Shown here in pieces: positions 61,313 through 64,000 of a stretch of DNA of 64,000 nt. The translations under genes and the position numbers were made by a program. The stretch is taken from NCBI GenBank assembly GCA_011369465.1, contig DRQG01000114.1, positions 41,357 to 105,356 of the forward strand, read 5' to 3'. The notes beneath the pieces are model-generated. The model saw only the letters and a program-made list of their open reading frames with translations. It searched no databases and was not told the DNA's origin. Position 1 is the first letter of the stretch; each line of letters opens with the position of its first letter. This DNA comes from Caldithrix abyssi. Lineage in GTDB: Bacteria; Calditrichota; Calditrichia; Calditrichales; Calditrichaceae.

Positions 61313-64000
61313 TTATTTTTTTGATCCGGTATCAATAAAGCGCGTGATTACATCAAGCAGATCACTTTCTTTAAACGGTTTCCCTATAAACGCGTCCGCT
61401 CCCAGCTCGGCGCCTTTTTTCTGCTCTCCCCTGCCGGTTTTACCGGTCAAAATCACAATGGGTAAATCCTTAAATTGTTCTTTTTGCCGGATCAGGGATA
61501 TGAGTTCGAATCCGTGCATATTTGGCATTTCCAGGTCGGTTATTATCAGATCAACGTTTTCACTATCCAATAGGTCAATCGCTGACTGTCCATCGTTGAC
61601 TTTAAGGGTGGCAAAATTCTTTTTTTCCAAAACGCCACCAACAAAATTTCGAACGCTGCTGGAATCATCAACTATTAAAATGCGCGGTTTGCGATTGGTG
61701 ATTTTTTTTCGGGTAACTTTTCTTTTCGAAAGGAAATCCTGTTTAACACTACGTTTTTTTGCGGCGGTTTTTTTCGTTCCTGCTTTGCCTTTTTTCCGTT
61801 TGGTTCCTGTTTCGCTTACTTTTCCAAAGAACTGCTGTTCGGTTGTACGAATGACAGCGGCATAATCCAGGATCAGAGCAACCTCTCCGTTACCCAGTAT
61901 GGTACCTCCGGCAATGTACTCCACATTTTGCAGGTGACCGCCCAGGGTTTTTATAACGATTTCCTGCCGTCCCAGAATCTCCGGAATTCCGAGGGCGATG
62001 CTAACACCGGCGTCATACAGAATCAAAGCCGTGTTCAGTTCGGGTTCATCCGCCGTATCGCCGAATTTCAGCACCTGAGTTATAGGGACAAAGGGCAAAA
62101 GCTTACCACGTACCTGTAAATACTGCCGTTCATCCTCCACCAAAATGCTTTGGGTTTCGATATGAACCGATTCCTGAACGGCTATAATGGGTATGGCGAC
62201 AATCTGATCCCGTATCTTTGTCATTAGCGCCTGCGAAATAACGAGAGTAAGCGGAACCCGGATACTGAAAGTGGTGCCTTCGTTCTTTTCCGTCCGGATA
62301 CGAATATTTCCTTTTAGTTTTTGGATCTGATTGGCAACCACATCCAGGCCGATACCGCGCCCTGAGGTTTTATCGGCTTCTTCCCGGGTCGTGAACTCGG
62401 GATAAAAAAGAAAATCAAGAAGTTCGGCCTCGTTCATCTTCTTTATGGCCGCCGGAGTGGCCAGTTTTCTCTTTTGAATGGATTTTTTGATTTTTTCCAG
62501 ATCGATACCGGCGCCGTCATCTTCTACCTCGATGACTACCTGATTTTTATCCTGCCGCGCCCTCAGGGTAATTGTTCCCGCGGCGCTTTTCCCCTGCTTT
62601 TTGCGTTCTTCGCTGGTTTCTATGCCGTGATCGACGGCATTCCGGACGATATGCATTAACGGGTCCGCCAGGGCCTCTACCATAGCGCGATCCATTTCTG
62701 TTTCGTTCCCTTCGATAACCAGATTAATTTTTTTATTCTGTTCGCGTGCCATATCCCTAACCGGCCGTGGAAAGCGGTTAAAAAGATTTTCAATGGGTAC
62801 CATGCGTACTTTCAGGATGTCGCTGTGTAAGGCGTTACTGATGCTGGATATCCGGGAAAGGTTTTTCTCAAAGTCCTGGGATAACCGTTGCAGCTCCGAA
62901 GAGAGCACGCTGATGCGGCCCATAATTTGTTTAAAGCTGGAGGATACGTCCCGTAAACGTTTTTCCTCCTCCGGCTGGACTTCCTTTGTTTCCTGTTCCG
63001 GCGTATCCTTTTCATATTCCTGCTCTTCAAGAATATCTTCTACAATGTCTTCGGCCTGATTGAGCAGTTTCTTCTCCTGTTCCACTTCGGCGAGAATTTC
63101 TTTCAGATTTTCAAAATAGGAGGCCATTTCCGTCCGGCTGACCACTAACTCACTGGCCATGTTTACCAGGTTATCCAGATAACCGGTGGAAATTTTAATG
63201 ACATTGTCATCTTCGCTTTTAGCCGCGGTTGCCGTCTTTTTGGGACGCCCGCGTTTTTTCTTTGGGGGAGTTTTAATTTCTTCCTGTTGATCAAAATTTT
63301 GGTACAGAAACAGTTTATTATCTATTTCCGCAAGACGCGCGGTGTACTGATCGGCTGTTTCTCCATTACCCTCTTTTAGATTGTTCAGAAGCTCTTCAAC
63401 CAGATCCAGAACCACAAAGGCCGGAGCAAGCATTTCGGGATCGCCTTTTGTGCGATGCGTTTTGTAAAACTCGAAATAATCTTCCAGACGATGGCATAAC
63501 TCGCCAATCCGTTCATATTTTAGCATGAGTGAGCTGCCCTTGAGCGTATGCAGGTTGCGCAGAATATTAGAAAGTAATGTTTCGCTTTGGGGCATTTTTT
63601 CCAGTTCCAGTAAATCCATATTCAAACCGGTAAGCAGTTCATTGGCTTCCTCGATAAAGTAGGCTGCCACCTCGGGTTTGGCCGTCTCGGTGGTTTCTTC
63701 CGGTTCTTCGGTCGGGATCTCTTCTTCCTGCAAGATTTCCGGTTCCGCCAATTCCAGAATATTGATAATATGCGATAGATGGGAAGACGATACTTTTTCG
63801 CCGGAACTCAATTTCTTAACCGCCTCGATGCCCTGGCCCAACGCGTTTTCTATTTGATCGCTGTTCTGGATTTCGCCGTTTTTAATGGCTTCGATCATCT
63901 GTTCCATGCTGTCGGTAACCTGTGCGATTTCGCGGAATCCCAACATTTTGGCAGCCGATTTGAGTGAGTGAGCAGCGTATTCAAACTGGTTTAACGCTTC
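61313..64000 (-). CDS. cheA: Hybrid chemotaxis-type histidine kinase CheA with receiver domain (5' end missing)
   Basis: The frame runs from the right edge to 61313 without a stop, so the start lies outside the window; the first ATG at 63946 is not the real start. The visible part begins in an Hpt domain (AAHSLKSAAKMLGF, His codon at 63968-63970). A second Hpt follows (LHTLKGSSLMLKY, His at 63548-63550), then a Lys-rich linker, the dimerisation helices and the HATPase (NAVDHGIE, VEDDGAGID, GRGIGLDVV). A CheW-like domain, a Lys/Arg-rich linker and a receiver with phospho-Asp in IITDLEMPN complete it. It passes phosphate to a response regulator controlling motility or pili; multi-Hpt with a fused receiver resembles the ChpA/PilL type. 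Neighbours are not motility genes here. Confidence 0.9.
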   Translation of the reverse strand, partial: EALNQFEYAAHSLKSAAKMLGFREIAQVTDSMEQMIEAIKNGEIQNSDQIENALGQGIEAVKKLSSGEKVSSSHLSHIINILELAEPEILQEEEIPTEEPEETTETAKPEVAAYFIEEANELLTGLNMDLLELEKMPQSETLLSNILRNLHTLKGSSLMLKYERIGELCHRLEDYFEFYKTHRTKGDPEMLAPAFVVLDLVEELLNNLKEGNGETADQYTARLAEIDNKLFLYQNFDQQEEIKTPPKKKRGRPKKTATAAKSEDDNVIKISTGYLDNLVNMASELVVSRTEMASYFENLKEILAEVEQEKKLLNQAEDIVEDILEEQEYEKDTPEQETKEVQPEEEKRLRDVSSSFKQIMGRISVLSSELQRLSQDFEKNLSRISSISNALHSDILKVRMVPIENLFNRFPRPVRDMAREQNKKINLVIEGNETEMDRAMVEALADPLMHIVRNAVDHGIETSEERKKQGKSAAGTITLRARQDKNQVVIEVEDDGAGIDLEKIKKSIQKRKLATPAAIKKMNEAELLDFLFYPEFTTREEADKTSGRGIGLDVVANQIQKLKGNIRIRTEKNEGTTFSIRVPLTLVISQALMTKIRDQIVAIPIIAVQESVHIETQSILVEDERQYLQVRGKLLPFVPITQVLKFGDTADEPELNTALILYDAGVSIALGIPEILGRQEIVIKTLGGHLQNVEYIAGGTILGNGEVALILDYAAVIRTTEQQFFGKVSETGTKRKKGKAGTKKTAAKKRSVKQDFLSKRKVTRKKITNRKPRILIVDDSSSVRNFVGGVLEKKNFATLKVNDGQSAIDLLDSENVDLIITDLEMPNMHGFELISLIRQKEQFKDLPIVILTGKTGRGEQKKGAELGADAFIGKPFKESDLLDVITRFIDTGSKK

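Overview
The window looks like part of a bacterial chromosome from the FCB superphylum, probably a Calditrichota-like (Caldithrix-type) anaerobe. This rests on three things seen here: secreted proteins ending in the YPNPFNP-type T9SS sorting domain, an operon linking a sigma-54 activator to LptE, and a periplasmic nitrate reductase locus of the NapM-A-D-G-H type with multiheme cytochromes. The phylum is an inference and no rRNA is present. Coding density is high, most genes carry signal peptides or lipoboxes, and I see no phage, insertion sequence or CRISPR array.

Region 1 (1-7233, minus strand) is one operon: a receiver-less sigma-54 activator, an LptE-like lipoprotein, a Glu-rich TPR protein and a secreted subtilase whose last residues lie beyond the left edge. 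Region 2 (7499-11344) encodes a 1281-residue secreted protein with eight cadherin-like repeats and a T9SS tail. Region 3 (11674-17999, plus strand) holds a DEAD-box RNA helicase, then threonine aldolase, TrkA, TrkH and endonuclease V packed as an operon.

Region 4 (18010-26997, minus strand) is the most unusual part: nine consecutive envelope genes. They encode an LpoB-like lipoprotein, a COG3014-like lipoprotein, four LPP20-like proteins, a DUF2135/carboxypeptidase-regulatory-like protein, a periplasmic transglutaminase-like protein and a FecR-domain protein. The last two share an exact 11-residue aromatic repeat, which suggests they work together in the periplasm.

Region 5 (27234-41000, mainly minus strand) is an anaerobic nitrogen-oxide respiration island. 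It runs from a porin through NapM, NapA, a ferredoxin protein, NapD, a NapG-like protein and NapH. A repeat-filled gap follows, then a Rieske protein, a b6-type cytochrome b and a membrane-anchored octaheme HAO-family cytochrome c. Next come the molybdenum cofactor genes mobA and mobB, a DUF364-like gene and a membrane protein. No NapB, NapC, NrfA or cytochrome c1 is visible. A near-perfect 33-bp palindrome lies upstream of the porin and a divergent cysteine desulfurase-thiI pair.

Region 6 (41315-50567) holds iscS-type and thiI sulfur-transfer genes, tRNA-Lys(CUU), an SdpI-like protein, and a set of small secreted or lipid-anchored proteins (TPR, TonB-like, T9SS cargo, Spy-like). It also holds a 55-residue membrane protein gene with its own ribosome binding site and terminator. 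Region 7 (50674-64000) has a YkgJ-type protein, a secreted gamma-glutamyltransferase, a hydrolase, a large membrane protein, a dipeptidyl-peptidase IV, a glycosyltransferase and a deoxynucleoside kinase. It ends with a beta-helix/TonB-like fusion and a hybrid CheA that runs off the right edge. Two intergenic regions (about 34.0-34.4 kb and 55.3-55.6 kb) carry the same degenerate repeat family in opposite orientations.
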